NCBI GenBank assembly: GCA_019096155.1
Contig: JAHCVI010000001.1
Span: 1,736,001-1,800,000, forward strand
DNA length: 64,000 nt
DNA from: Staphylotrichum longicolle
Taxonomy: Eukaryota > Ascomycota > Sordariomycetes > Sordariales > Chaetomiaceae
Direction of reading: 5' to 3'
Translations under genes and position numbers: made by a program
Notes under the pieces: generated by a model
Database searches by the model: none
What the model was told of the DNA's origin: nothing
What the model saw: only the letters and a program-made list of their open reading frames with translations
Shown here: one piece after another, positions 1-11,098 of the stretch
How the letters are laid out: each line of letters begins with the position of its first letter
Numbering within the stretch: position 1 is the first letter of the stretch

Positions 1-630
1 ATCACTAAGAACCTCGAAAGGATGGAGGAGCAGAGCACCAAATCCAAATACAGTCCGGCCAAGTCCCGCTTCAAGCCTAAGGCCCCGAAGCTGCGCTATC
101 ATGAACGCCATCCCGAGTATCTCGCCGAAAAGCAGCGGGAAGCCGCAGCACACCACACCGGAACCCCCGCGGCGGTCATGGACGTTGATGGCATGGACAC
201 ATCCGACGATGAAGACTACGTGGTGGAGACGTACGAGCGTGTTCCCGCCGAGCGACTCCGAGACCAGGCGGTACCCGCGCACCGAGTGGGTCTGCTAGTG
301 TTTGACACGGAGCCCGACATGGCCGACTTCTTCTACGGCAACGAGAGCGACAGTGAGGATGAATTCCCAGAGGACGAAGAGGACGAGAATGGTGGGTGGA
401 CTTCCGCAGCCTCGATTGATGTTCTGCGCAGCTAACACGGCGCTCCAGCCGAGAACTATTATGCAGCTGACTATCCGGACGAGGACCTCGATTGGGACGA
501 CGAATTTGACCGGAACGCCTATCATTACGTGAATCAAAATGCCTCTGACATGGAGGAATTTGATGAGAGGGACTTTGTTGACGACGTCTGGGAGAGATCC
601 GACGAGAAAGGGGGGAGAGTGCCATTATGA
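1..630 (+). CDS. iwr1: IWR1-like RNA polymerase II nuclear import factor, 3' part
   Basis: The gene runs off the left edge: the frame is open from base 1, before the first ATG at 22, so the N-terminus is missing. Two exons are seen, 1-391 and 449-630. The 57-nt intron (392-448) has donor gtgggt, a gctaac branch at 431-436 and acceptor ccag; splicing joins DEN-AEN in frame. The visible protein carries the Iwr1 signature: DYVVETYERV, then LVFDTEPDM, FFYGNESDSEDE, and after the intron YPDEDLDWDDEFD, followed by an acidic end. In yeast Iwr1 binds assembled RNA polymerase II and carries it into the nucleus, then recycles by a nuclear export signal. The family match is by recognised motif order. 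The start and any upstream exons lie outside the window. Confidence 0.85.
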
Positions 631-1342
631 GCCAGTGGTCATGGACACGATTTTTGCGAGACAAATATCCACGCTATTGGCTCGTTCAAATGCCACAACA
701 AGCGAGTGTATTATTATGTGACTATCAGTTTGCACACGCTACCGGCGGTATCCAAGGATTTCGTGTTCCAGCCCAGGTAGTAGTAGTATCCTTATCCAAC
801 ACCCCCCATAAACCCCGATCCCGACATCCCGACCCGTTCATCCGAGTTTCATCAAACATTATAGCAACCACATTGACATACTGGCCGTAACAGACATTAT
901 GTGGTAAGAAAGCGAAAGGAAACAAAGTAACGACCGACATGTGACTCCAGCATTTTCAACTCTCCCCCTTGCGACTGGCGTCTCGCCTGTCCCTTTCAGG
1001 TACAGGGGGGCCGGGCACGATACACTCGACAAGGAAATACAACGAACGAATCAGAAAACGAAAGTAGGGCATGGACGGTTCTCCATTATATCCGTGGCTG
1101 CCGTCGACAGCACCAACCGACATCAAGACGTTTGATAGACGTGGGAATCGTGAGGCATAGTGTTAAGTTGAGGGAACGAGACAAAGTCAGGAAAACGGGT
1201 ATGGGTATGAAGAGAAAGAGGGAAGGCAACACACAACACAGCCAGCGAGAGACTTTGATAAGGTTGGGGGGGACCGAGGAGAGGAAGAAGGAAAGAAAGA
1301 AGGAAAGGGAAACAAAGGAGAAAAGAAAAAAAGAGAAAAGGC
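631..1342. other. Intergenic, convergent 3' ends; purine tract
   Basis: Lies between the convergent 3' ends of the IWR1-like gene and the poly-Q gene, so it should hold both 3' UTRs. The only distinct element is a long G/A-rich tract at about 1261-1345 that runs up to the stop of the minus-strand gene. No coding signal seen. Confidence 0.6.
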
Positions 1343-1345
1343 TTA
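1261..1345 (+). repeat. Polypurine (GGAAGAAAG-like) tract
   Basis: About 85 bases almost wholly of A and G, with GGAAGAAAGAAGG-type near-repeats. On the minus strand it is a polypyrimidine run at the stop codon and 3' UTR of the poly-Q gene. Simple-sequence tract; no function shown. Confidence 0.7.
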
Positions 1346-2666
1346 ATAGTACATCATCGCACCACGGCTCTGCACCGCCCGAGCGCCGAGGAACTCCTCC
1401 CTCTGAAGGCGTCGCCTCTCAGCTACAACCACCAATCAGTCAGCAACGTTTTACCACCACCGGGAAAAAAGGGGGTTCAAACTCACCGGCACCCCTCGCC
1501 ATAACCCGATGCTCCTCCCTCACCCACTCATTCGCCCCGTCCAGCAGCTCCTCGGGAAACCGCTCCATCAGCGCCACCTTGGCCTTCCTGCACTTGACCA
1601 TCTTGGTCCGGTACGCGACCCCCTTGTAGTGCAGGTACCACACCTGCTTCTTGGCCGCCGCCCCACCGCCGTCCTCGTCGGCGTCGCCAGCAGCGGCAGT
1701 GGGACCCAGCTCGGGCGTCGCCGGCGGCGTCATCGCCGCGCCCCCATGTGCATGGTGGTGCTGCTGCTGCTGCTGCTCCGCCTCCGGGTCGACCAGCAGC
1801 AGGTCCCCGCCGGCCGTCGTCACCGGCATCCGGAGGTTGGTGCGATAGTAGGCGCACTCGAGCCCGCCGACGGTGCGGTCGATGGCCGGCCAGCGGGCCA
1901 TGTAGAGCGCGCGGACCTGCTCCCAGGGCAGGTCGAGGTCGACGTGGTGGTAGATGACGAAGGCCTCCTGCTCAAAGGTGTAGGGCTGGTTGTTGCGCTT
2001 GGCTCTTTGCTGCTGCTGTTGAGGAGGCTGCTGCTGCTGCTGCTGCTGCTGTTTTTGTTGTTGTTGTGCGAGGCTGATTGGGGAAATGGAGCAGGGGGTG
2101 TCGGTATCGGAGGGAGAGGGGGAGGAGGGGGTGGCGCTGGTGATGGAGAGGCGTCGTCGGCGGGTTTGGTGCTTGCTCGCGCGTCTTTGACGGCGGATTT
2201 GCTCGCGCTCCGGGGTTGCGCTGTGGTGGTGGCTGTGTTGGGGCGAAACGCGACCTGGTGCAGAAAAGGAGCGCGTCGCGGTGTTGATGCAGTCAGTCGA
2301 GGCTCTTCGTGGCCCCAGAGTTGGTGGTGGAGGCGGGAGAAATCCCGGGTGCTGCCCCGGCACAGACCGTGGGCGGGGAGGGAGTGATGGCCAGGCTGGA
2401 TGGGAGGTGGAAAAGTGAGTTGGAGAGGAGCCCGTCGGGGGCTGAATAGGAGTCCTGGGAAAGGCCGGGTAGGAAGGGGATGGCGCTGGCGGTGGAACGA
2501 CGTCTCTGAGGAGATCGAATATGGAAGGTAGACGCTGCTCTACGTAAATGCCGAGACCCTCTTTTGGCCCGAGACTCTGGCTGATACTGGGCAGCTGCGT
2601 GTGTCCCACGATAGGCTCTCTTTCGGCATGCCTGATGGCAAGGCCAGGTAGGGTTTGGAAAAGCAT
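1343..2666 (-). CDS. Poly-Q protein with Myb/SANT-like segment, conserved fungal type
   Basis: Two exons: 2666-1487 and 1422-1343, 419 aa. The start is the ATG at 2666 (context CCACCATGC); further upstream the frame is open only from a GTG. The intron (1423-1486) has donor gtgagt and acceptor tgtag; ignoring it gives a different tail (VVVKRC). Splicing adds a basic C-terminus, AERRRLQREEFLGARA..., ending GAMMYY. The N-terminal half is Pro/Ser-rich. In the middle lie poly-Q runs and then a segment YTFEQEAFVIYHHVDLDLPW...RWP...VGGLECAYYR, whose Trp/Tyr spacing resembles a Myb/SANT-like helix-turn-helix. A second ordered block, VWYLHYKGVAYRTKMVKCRKAK, follows a His/Gln-rich linker. I recall such proteins as conserved but unnamed in Sordariomycetes. 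A DNA-binding role is inference from the fold-like pattern. Confidence 0.75.
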
Positions 2667-5600
2667 GGTGGCAGTAACAGCAGACGCCGGTGGCAGAGTT
2701 GCTTCTGTCACGGAGGGATACTCGGGAAGATACGCAACGGCCTGCCGTCAGGCGCAAACGAGTGATGAAGGGCACGGAGAAGGGGTGGAGAGACGAGGGA
2801 CGTTGAATGTCTGAGGCAGTCATGTGGAAATCGGCAAGTCTTATACAGAAACGCAGGTACCGGAGCGCAGAGGTTGCAGACTGACTCGGCCCGGGGGAGT
2901 GTCTCTTGGGCTGGAGCTTCGTGTTGATGGAGATCTTCTCCACTTGCATTTGTAGTGTGCAGTAGCGCCATCGACTGTGCAGTAGTGTAGCTGTTGACGT
3001 CCCAGACACAGCTAGCCAACGTCTAAGTCTGGGCGAACTACATGGTGAGGGGTGAGGGTATCGAGGGTTGCCCCCTGAAGCCAGCTTGCGCAAGCCCGTC
3101 GACAGTCGATAGAGACGGGCCGTTGTCGATGTGCCGGGCTCTTATCTGAGATTGCCGAGTAAGAAGCGCGGTGCCTGATGTGTCAAGCCTCGTTCAAGCG
3201 GCGACGGTGGCGACCCCGCCAGGGAGGCGAGGGAGGGCGTCCTGGGCGTCCAGACCCCTGTTCTCCCCGACTGCTCAAAATGGTTTCAGACAGCATGCAG
3301 CGAAAAGGGTGGATCAACAATGCGGGCTAGGCTGAGTGTCTCCGAGGACGCTGATCCAGCTGCTGCGGCATCGACTGCGAGTTGCTGCATCCCAGATCGA
3401 GCACTCTCCGGTGTGGGTACCGGTGTGCTTGCCGATGGAAGTTCTTGATGCGGGTGTCAACGTGGTGGAGCCGGCCGGCACTCGGCTTGTTCTCGATGCC
3501 ATCCAGTCTGCCGGGAAAATGGATGGGGTTGAGAGCCTGACTTGGCAAGGGGCCCGTCTTACATCTCATACTTACGTTTGCATGATGATACCGCTGAGGA
3601 GTCAGCATTGCTGCGTGGCACTGAAGACGGTCGTTGGGTGATATGGTGGCTCGGTGCTAATGTTGGCAACAGTCAAATTCAGCCGGTGCGTAGGCAGGTA
3701 GGTAAACACGGCGCTTGATTTTCTCCCGCTATCAGGCAGTGGCGTCTTGTGTGTCTGGAGTCTCAGCAAGCGGGAACGCTTCGCAGTTGTCGCCATCGGC
3801 GCTTGAGATGGAGTGAAGGCGCGGTTAGCTCCGCAAACCAAGACACTATCCGCAAACCAAGACACTATCTGCAAACCCCATCGAGGAAACCTGTTGTTGG
3901 AAACGATGGGCTCCCCGCAGCTGGAAGGCAAGACAGCGGTGTCCCCTGCAAGCCCGGAGCATCTCACGATCCAACATCCCACCGCGCGGGCAGCCACACC
4001 TGGGGAGTGTCTCGCATCTGCCGAGCTGGGGGGTGATTTGGGAGCCGTGTTTACCTGCCGAGCGGGAGCCCCCGCGAGCCTTGTGATATCGCCCTCGCCC
4101 ACTAATGTCTTGGATTCTGAGTCTCGCGGCAATTCGAGAAGCTCTGCAGCGGTTGTTTTGCGCATGTTGTGAACAGAAGTGTGGGTTGCAGTTCGTCCGC
4201 GGGCGACGCCAAGGCGGGGAAGACGAGATGACAGATCCGTTCACAAGCTTAACCCCTGGAATAAGCCGATGACAGCCTAAGGCTGGATTCTGCGCCTGAG
4301 TCGAAACGAATCCAATTGCTAATCTGGTGGGCAAAACTGCAGGGAAGAGTCGTGTTCGACGAGGTAATAGTTCAAGAGGAGGGCAGGAGTGATGTGGACG
4401 GCGGCCAACCTGATTGGTTTAGGTTCAGGGACCCAAGCTGGTGGGTCAAGAAGCTACCCCAGATCGGGCTAGCAGATCTGTGGGTAGGGTAGTATCAAAC
4501 CCATGTCCATCTCGATCTGGAAGTCGGCGATAGCCAAGACGAGCGTCGTGCATGATGGGTGCTGCATCCGAGTCGTGCCTCAACTTCAGCAAGTCGGAAG
4601 GTTACGACAGGAGTAGAGGCACTAATGGAGGGAGCCTGCGGTAGCAAGTCTACGAGATTCTCGAAGTCTGTTGAAGGATTTCGGTCTGGACACGATGGCC
4701 AAAGCACCTCAAACCCCACAACAACCTAGCACCTTCCGTTGAAATGGAACGAGTCTCCCATCCTTCCTTCCACGTTCTCAAACATTGGCAATGAAAGTCA
4801 GCGGGCCCCTCATAACGTTATCAGGAGACAGGAAGGAACGGTACCCCTGAACAATGAAAGTTCCATTCTTCGACAATTTCACCATCGAGAGGCTCTTTCC
4901 CGCTCGCGCGAAATATCCAAAACACTGCCCAATATGGAAGGGATCATAAGGGGGAGGAGTGGACCTCGAAATGCGATAGATCATTTCTCCTCCCCGCTTT
5001 CTCCCTCGAAGGAATCCTTGGTTCTTGGAAGCTCACCTCAGCACGGAACTTGCCTCAGTCGCATACAGTGTGCCCAGAGATTTGGCACATTCTGCAACAA
5101 GGCAGCTGGAAAGCTCCGCGTCCTCCCTGCACCCGCCTTGTCTGGGCGTCATCTTTGGCCTCGGGCTGTTTAAGACATTTTTGACGGCCGTCGCCTTTCC
5201 GAATGCAGTCGGCAGCCATCCTGTTCCCAGAATAACAGTCAATCTGAAACCACTGGATCCCAAGACAATACCTACATACCTTAGGTATGGACATACAAAG
5301 ACCAATGTATCTGACCTCGTTACCCAGGAAACGCTAGGACCATGAACGGCAAACTCAGCCAGCCCCTCAAATTGGCGAACCGAGTACCGAGCGCCACCCC
5401 CTCATGCAACGCTTCGGGTGCGGGATCTGGCGTGGCCTCTGGGGCGCGCGCCTCCATCAACCGTCGATGCGGTACAAAGTAGCACGGCAGCTGTCGCCTT
5501 CCGCATCCCTAATCTCCGGCGTTGCACAACCTCTCGGCCGTGTGGTTGTTCCCAAAAGCGGGAGAAGGTGTTGTGCTTCTGAGGTACTTCGATGACGAGG

Positions 5601-5789
5601 CCCGCCTCATTCTGGCGATAACCCCAGCAAGCTCGGTCTCGCATCTCAAGAGCATCTGTCATAAGGGATATTGGTCTGTCTGTGCCCTGAACATCGCAAT
5701 TGCAGCCTTGGGGTTCAGTCGCCGGATACGTTATACACAGTATATCCCCGAGGCCCTATCGTCAACAACACACAGTGACTCACGCAGGA
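2667..5789. other. Intergenic, no convincing gene; 5' region of poly-Q gene
   Basis: About 3.1 kb with stop-rich frames. The longest open frame (minus, 3602-4165) shows no family motif and no splice continuation. A perfect 19-bp tandem duplication sits at 3831-3868. The 2667-3100 part is probably promoter and 5' UTR of the poly-Q gene. Confidence 0.5.
3831..3877 (+). repeat. 19-bp tandem repeat, 2.5 copies
   Basis: The unit CCGCAAACCAAGACACTAT occurs exactly twice (3831-3849, 3850-3868), followed by a partial, slightly diverged third copy to 3877. It lies in otherwise unassigned intergenic DNA. Confidence 0.9.
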
Positions 5790-7046
5790 CTAGAGTTTGC
5801 CTCGAGTACCCACATCGGCCCCCAATCGCGTCCCAGTGTCCAGGATGCTTTGTCCTGTGGCGATGTCTTTGAAAGACTCGTCTCCAGAGAACCTCCTGCA
5901 TCTCGCGTTAGTCTGGTCCCGGAATGTGAGGGCATTCAGCAAATACTGACCAGCCCGCTCCTCCCCCAGCGACAGATGAGCGCAGTCGCTGTTCAGCTCG
6001 CAATCCCAGCCTCCGGATACCCCTGGCCCCCTCTCCAATCGAGAGCCCGTCCCCCCTTGCAGTCATGATCGACATGGCGTGCAGTCGTGGCTCGCTTCGC
6101 GGTCGTATCCCGTCCCGTGGGGTCAGTTGCCGCGCCTCTCCGGCGGCGGTACACGCTCAGGCCGCATGTGAAGCACTTGAAGTCCTCGGCGTCGATGTTG
6201 TCGGGCATCTGACCCGTCAACACGCGCCCCAGTGCGATGATGACCGCAGCGTGCGAACACAGCAAGACAGAACGCACTCCATCTCTGTCACACTGGGCGA
6301 TCAACACGTCGAGAGCCGCGGCCACGCGGTCGTGCAACTCTTGGACCCCTTCTCCCATGCGATTCGGTGTTACTTCCGCCTCATAATCCGGATCGAGCAG
6401 TCCCGGAAATAGTGGATGGAGCGTCTCAAGGCTGGCTGGGACGGGGTGTTCAAAGTCGGCTGAGCCGTACCATTCGCCCAGCCCAGTCTCGCCGCGTATT
6501 TTCAGGGGCGGCTCTCCCGAGGCCTTCCCGGCTGCTGGTACCGAAGCCGCCTCCTGCGCCTTGCGCACAAAGGGCTCGACGGTCTGCAGGCAGCGGTAGT
6601 ACAGACTAGAGTAGACACGCTCGATGGGCGGGTCTGCGGCCAGCAACCTCACGGAGAGCTCATTCGCCTGGTCGACTCCATGCGCCGTCAAGGCTGGGTC
6701 AGCCGCTCCACCGGTGGGCGACTTGATGAAGGCCGTGTAGTTGCCGTTGGACGGATCGACGAGCCAGTTGGATCGAAACTATCTGCTGGTCAGTCGTCGG
6801 CGTCGTCGTCGTCACGGCAGTAGCGCGAGCCACAGGCAGGACGTTTTGGGGAAACCGATGGACAAATGCGACATCCAACGTGATCTCGTTCTCCCTGGAT
6901 GGTTTGGAGTATGGTCCAGACAGACATGCGAACTGCACGAGCACATAGAAACTCGGCACTTGAAACACAGAACGATGCAGCCACAAAGCCTCATAAGGAG
7001 ATGAGCAACTTACCCCATGGCGGGTAACGTAGATCACCTCGAGCAT
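5790..7046 (-). CDS. Histidine-phosphatase (phosphoglycerate-mutase-like, TFC7/tau55-type) protein, with two apparent frameshifts
   Basis: Exon 1 (7046-7014) encodes MLEVIYVTRHG and ends exactly after the catalytic RHG motif; donor gtaagt. A 235-nt intron (6779-7013) ends in tag. Exon 2 (6778-5951) continues FRSNWLVDPSNGNY and holds VYSSLYYRCLQT, GLGEWYG and LCSHAAVI with the second catalytic His. A third exon (5895-5790) follows a 55-nt intron (5896-5950, donor gtcagt, ctaac branch). The frame breaks twice: at a run of four (6020-6023) and of three (5954-5956), each one sense-strand G short. Adding one G at each gives the family's usual end, GGWDCELNSDC, GEERGWRF and SGDESF, and about 322 aa. 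Fungal relatives are similar to the N-terminal domain of TFIIIC subunit tau55 and to the broader PGM family. The substrate is unknown. Confidence 0.82.
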
Positions 7047-8610
7047 GGCTGCCGCAGGGCGGGCAACGTCTTGTTTCTTTCGGGCGGGACGGTTTGGGCG
7101 TTCCCTGGGGTGGCCTGTGACTGGTTGACATCCATGGAATCAGCTCCGGTCCAATCAATGAGTTTGTATCCGTGAGGCTCGTTCGTTCTGAAGACGCAGG
7201 TGCGAATGCGGTGCGACTTCAGCTCGGCAGGGTCAGGCCGTTCGAGACATACATGCGTGAACAGCATGTATGGATGGACGGGGACGGGATGGAGCACTTA
7301 GGCGAAGGGTTTTGAGACAAGCATCGCATGCGGACTGCGAACGGCAAATGCGAACCGCAGGTGCAGGTGCAGATGCAGGGCCCCCCCCACCCGTTCCGGC
7401 TCCGTGAGACACACACCCGACACACCACTACACAGTAAGGTTCTGACTTTCGGGGTACCGTACCTTTTTTTGTGCCTATCCCACTTTGGGAGAATGTTAG
7501 CCCAGTTGGCTCAGCCTTGCCGTTCCTCTCCCTGGCGTCAGGGCTGGCCTTGAGAAGGTTGTTTGTTGGCTCAGGATGCCAGATTCTCGGCAATCGAGTG
7601 GCCCGGTCAGATCCGATCGATCAGATATTCACTTAGATCCGGTCCCAAATGTTAGCCAGGTTTGGTTCCGAAGATCTGGTGCTGGTAGGAGTGTGATAGA
7701 ATGTCGGTCGACAAATCGGGCGTTTGCCAAGGAGTTGGTTTCTCTCTCTCTTCCCTTGCTACTCCTTCAGGGCCTCCGAGAAAAGCAAGTCATGAGTGAA
7801 TCGACTTTGATGTGAGAAGTGAAAGTAAAAGGAAGGGGTGTGTATACCCGGATTTTTGGAAGGTTCCCTGCTCGATAAAGGTGCGTCTGAAGTGTCCTCC
7901 CAAACAGGGGTCGCCGTCTTTGGGTTTCGAGCTCGGGTGGTCCAGTCAGGTTGAGAGTTCTCAATTCAGATGAGACGGAAAAGAGGGGTTGCCGCTCAGT
8001 TCTTCAGAGAAAGTCCTGAAAAAAAGAAATAACGGAAAAAGCGAAGACTTGGACAAGTCCGAGACCGACGCAAAAGAGTGCGAGACCGAGTACTACTTAC
8101 GGTAAGCAGGTTGCGTATGGGGGAGGCTCAACCATGAGAGGAGGAGGGAAAGGCGGTTATTAGTTGTGAGTTCGGTTGAGGTCGTCTTGGGGGATCGGGT
8201 TCACAGCGGGGAGCCGAGGCATTCTGTTAGTGCGGTTTGACCCTAACCCTCGGTGACTATTTACCCCTTTTCTGCGTCAACCGACACATCAACGATCTCG
8301 ACTGGCAACACTCCTCCTCTGATTCGGGAGTGGGGCTCACAATCCTCAGGGATCACCACTATGCTCAACATTGAAGTAAACAATCGAATATTCAAACTGT
8401 TTCTGGAGAATCACAACTGCAATCTCCCCAAGTGTTATGGAAATCAGCTCCCATTCCACGCCAGATGCTATAGCCCATCGCCTAACGCGTCCGCAACTCC
8501 TTCTCATGCCCGACCCAAAAGTTCCTACACTCCCGATGGCCCCAAAACTCCACCCACCACTCCCAAAGCTGTCCCACCTCCCATCCACTCTTGTAACCTC
8601 TCGTCCCTCT
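7047..8610. other. Intergenic, no gene seen
   Basis: About 1.6 kb. The left part is upstream of the histidine-phosphatase gene and the right part should hold the 3' UTR of the 582-aa gene at 8611. Open frames here are short and lack motifs. A short poly-C/poly-G stretch near 7381-7388 is the only low-complexity feature. Confidence 0.5.
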
Positions 8611-10359
8611 TCAGCCCACAGACCACACACGCACCCCACCAGCCCCCTTGAGAAGAGCCTCTGCCATCTCGGGCACCCTCAGGTTTACCCCCTCCGCTTG
8701 ATGCGCGGCGTTCACCCCGGCCACGACCCCCCTCAGCCTGCCCACCTGCCGCTTCCACACGCCCACCACCTCGGCGGCCTCCCGGTCGTCGTGGGCCGCC
8801 TGCGACTTGTCCACGCTGGCCAGCTTCATCCCGCGCTGTCCGCCCCCGGCGGGCGCGGCGGAGATGGACATGGACTGGGCAAGGAACTTGTCACGGTGCC
8901 AGCGGTGCTTGCGGCCGGCGATGAGACGGGCGGCGACGGTGGCGAGAGAGAGGTAGCCTCGCAAGAAGTTGAGGGTTTGCTCGGAGGCTATGACGCGTTG
9001 GTAGGCCGGGGAGGACGGGGAGAGGGTGAGCAGGGGTTTGAGGAGGGTTGTTGAGGCGAGGTCGAGGAGATGCGGGAAGAGTGAGAGGAGGATAGCGGGC
9101 GGGGGGATGTTAGTTGGGGGCGGGCCGGGGGCGGGCTCTGAAGTTGCCAGGGGAGGTTTGGTGGTGGAGGCGGCTTGGTCCTCTGTAGCTCCCCAGTCTT
9201 GCCATTCCCAGTCTGGGGCCGCAGCCGGAGTTGAGGTCGACGCCGGGTTGGATTTCGGTTTTAAGGCCTGTTTTGAGGCCGCGGGCTTCGTGGTATCTGG
9301 TAAGTCCCTGAACTCCTCCCACTGGTTGCCAAAACCATCAGCCTCGACAGAGGGCCAGGCGGTTACTGGAGAGGGCGATACCTCGTTGGCGTCTTGGAGA
9401 ATCTTGGTCACGGTAGGAGGCTTAACCTGGAGCTGCTTCACAGGCTCTGGCTTTCGGTCCAGGAAGGAGCCGTACGGGGACTTGGGGGCTTCTGGATAAG
9501 ATGCCGGGCTTGTTTGAAGGGCAGCATTTGACAGAGTCAGCCCTGGAGGCTGCTTCTTGGGCTGTGCTTGTATCGAATCGAGGGATAAAAGGTCAAGAGC
9601 GGACGTTGCTGTGGCAGCCTTCGGAATGATTTCAGCAGGCGTCCCAGTCTCGAAGTCGCCAAAGTCGTCATCTTCGTTGACGCCATTATCCGCCTCAAAA
9701 TCCGCATCGAAGAGGACGTCCGGATCTGGGTTGCGGGCTGGCTTGTGCGGCTGCTGTGGCTTCGCGTCCTTCTCCCATGAGGGCCGGTTCTGCCAAGGTT
9801 CCGGAGTGGGTGCCTCCAGATCCAAATCCAAAAGCTTGTTGGTCATCATGTCCATAGTCGATGCTCTCATGACACGCCCCCGAGGTGGGTTCGCCACGGT
9901 GACCGGGGCGGGAGGGGGTGGAGGGGCGTTGACCTGAGCCACCTCAAAGTCACCCCAGCCATCGTCATCTTCCTCAGTCTGCGCCGGCTCCTGTGTCAGT
10001 TGGAATGATGCACTCTGACTCTGAAAGCCCCCTAAGCCTCCCGAGGTGCCGAAGCTATCCCATCCGCTGCTCCCACCCTTTTGAGGCTCGTTGATTTGTG
10101 AAGCAAGCCATGAGCTTGGTTGAGCGGCCGCAGACTGTTGGAACGGCGGCCATTGTGTAGACTGCTGGCTGATTTGTGGCTGTAGCTGCGGCTGCGGTTG
10201 TGGCTGCAGTTGCGTCGCTGAAGTAGGAGAGGTGAGGAAAGAAAAGGGGTCACTCGCAGCCGGAGTGAAGGTGGTGGAGGCTCCAGCGGTTTGTTGGTTT
10301 TGGTTCTTCTGAGGTGTTGCTGTCTGGTCCCCAAACAACGCAAAAAGGTCGGCCGACAT
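8611..10359 (-). CDS. Protein with gamma-ear-binding-like DFGDFE/WGDFE motifs, possible clathrin accessory protein
   Basis: A single uninterrupted frame of 582 aa from ATG at 10359 (MSADLFALFGDQ). The N-terminal half is Gln/Pro/Ser-rich with NPF-like and WPPF-like short motifs. Two acidic aromatic motifs stand out: DDDGWGDFE near residue 135 and EDDDFGDFE near residue 232, with DADFEADNG between them. Such motifs are known ligands of the gamma-adaptin/GGA ear domains on clathrin adaptors. The C-terminal 160 residues are less biased and look helical (LLSLFPHLLDLASTTLLKPLL..., AYQRVIASEQTLNFLRGYLSLA..., KRQVGRLRGVV). No enzyme domain is seen. The role in Golgi/endosome clathrin traffic is inferred from the motifs only. 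It shares a 739-bp divergent upstream region with the TBC GAP gene. Confidence 0.75.
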   Translation of the reverse strand: MSADLFALFGDQTATPQKNQNQQTAGASTTFTPAASDPFSFLTSPTSATQLQPQPQPQLQPQISQQSTQWPPFQQSAAAQPSSWLASQINEPQKGGSSGWDSFGTSGGLGGFQSQSASFQLTQEPAQTEEDDDGWGDFEVAQVNAPPPPPAPVTVANPPRGRVMRASTMDMMTNKLLDLDLEAPTPEPWQNRPSWEKDAKPQQPHKPARNPDPDVLFDADFEADNGVNEDDDFGDFETGTPAEIIPKAATATSALDLLSLDSIQAQPKKQPPGLTLSNAALQTSPASYPEAPKSPYGSFLDRKPEPVKQLQVKPPTVTKILQDANEVSPSPVTAWPSVEADGFGNQWEEFRDLPDTTKPAASKQALKPKSNPASTSTPAAAPDWEWQDWGATEDQAASTTKPPLATSEPAPGPPPTNIPPPAILLSLFPHLLDLASTTLLKPLLTLSPSSPAYQRVIASEQTLNFLRGYLSLATVAARLIAGRKHRWHRDKFLAQSMSISAAPAGGGQRGMKLASVDKSQAAHDDREAAEVVGVWKRQVGRLRGVVAGVNAAHQAEGVNLRVPEMAEALLKGAGGVRVWSVG

Positions 10360-11098
10360 GTTGGGTGCTTATGGATCCCGGCAGTCCCGGCACGAAAACA
10401 TGGCGATGGTGAGTTGACGATGTTGGTCCGGATGGTTGTTGTGGATTCGAGCGTCATCCCAGGACAGGGCTGGAGTCGGAGGATTTCGAGGTGGGGCAGC
10501 TGTGGCCTCGGCGACGCCTAGCGTGCACAAGGGACCCCGTTCGCCCAAAGCTTCACCGTTGCAAGGTGGAGCGAGTTGAGTGGTTGAGAAACAAGCTGAA
10601 ACAGATGGGTGGAGGTGAGTCACTCTAGATTCCAGCGGTTTGCATAAATCGATTTCCTGGCTCGGGAAAGCCAAATTCCATTGCGTCGACTTGCATGACG
10701 AAGTGCAAGTTCGAGGTTGAGGAAGGGCAGAAAATTGGATGGGCGAGATGGCTGCTGCTGCCAAACAAGGACCAGGACAGGGGCCGGGTACCCTGGCTCC
10801 AGGCAACCGATTGGGTGGCGGGGTCGCTGCTGAGACCCCTCCCGCAGCTCTCCCGCTGCAACTCACTGACGGGTGCCATGCCAGCGGGATGTGAGCGTCA
10901 ACGTGCGCTGATGGACTTGAGACTCACTCGCACTCGCGCATTGCACATTGTGCACAACTCATGCCGCATTCAAAAGACGGCCACTTCGTCAACCCGCACT
11001 GCCTTATCCACCCCACGGGGCGATCTTGGGGATTTTACTCAATGATATCCACACCTAACATGCACCAAGTTTCGATAATTCGCTCCTGATCAGTCACG
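10360..11098. promoter_or_regulatory. Divergent upstream region shared by 582-aa gene and TBC GAP
   Basis: 739 bp between the start codons at 10359 (-) and 11099 (+). It must contain both promoters and 5' UTRs. No distinct repeat or operator-like motif could be picked out by eye. Confidence 0.6.

Noticed and set aside
1509..2387. 292-codon plus-strand frame opposite the poly-Q gene
   Set aside because: Leucine runs come from the antisense of the CAG repeats; no independent coding evidence.
2293..3093. 266-codon minus-strand frame
   Set aside because: Overlaps the 5' part of the poly-Q gene in another frame, Arg/Ser-rich and motif-free; a shadow frame.
8240..8256. Telomere-like CCCTAACCCT
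   Set aside because: Only about one and a half units, inside the chromosome arm, between genes; chance.
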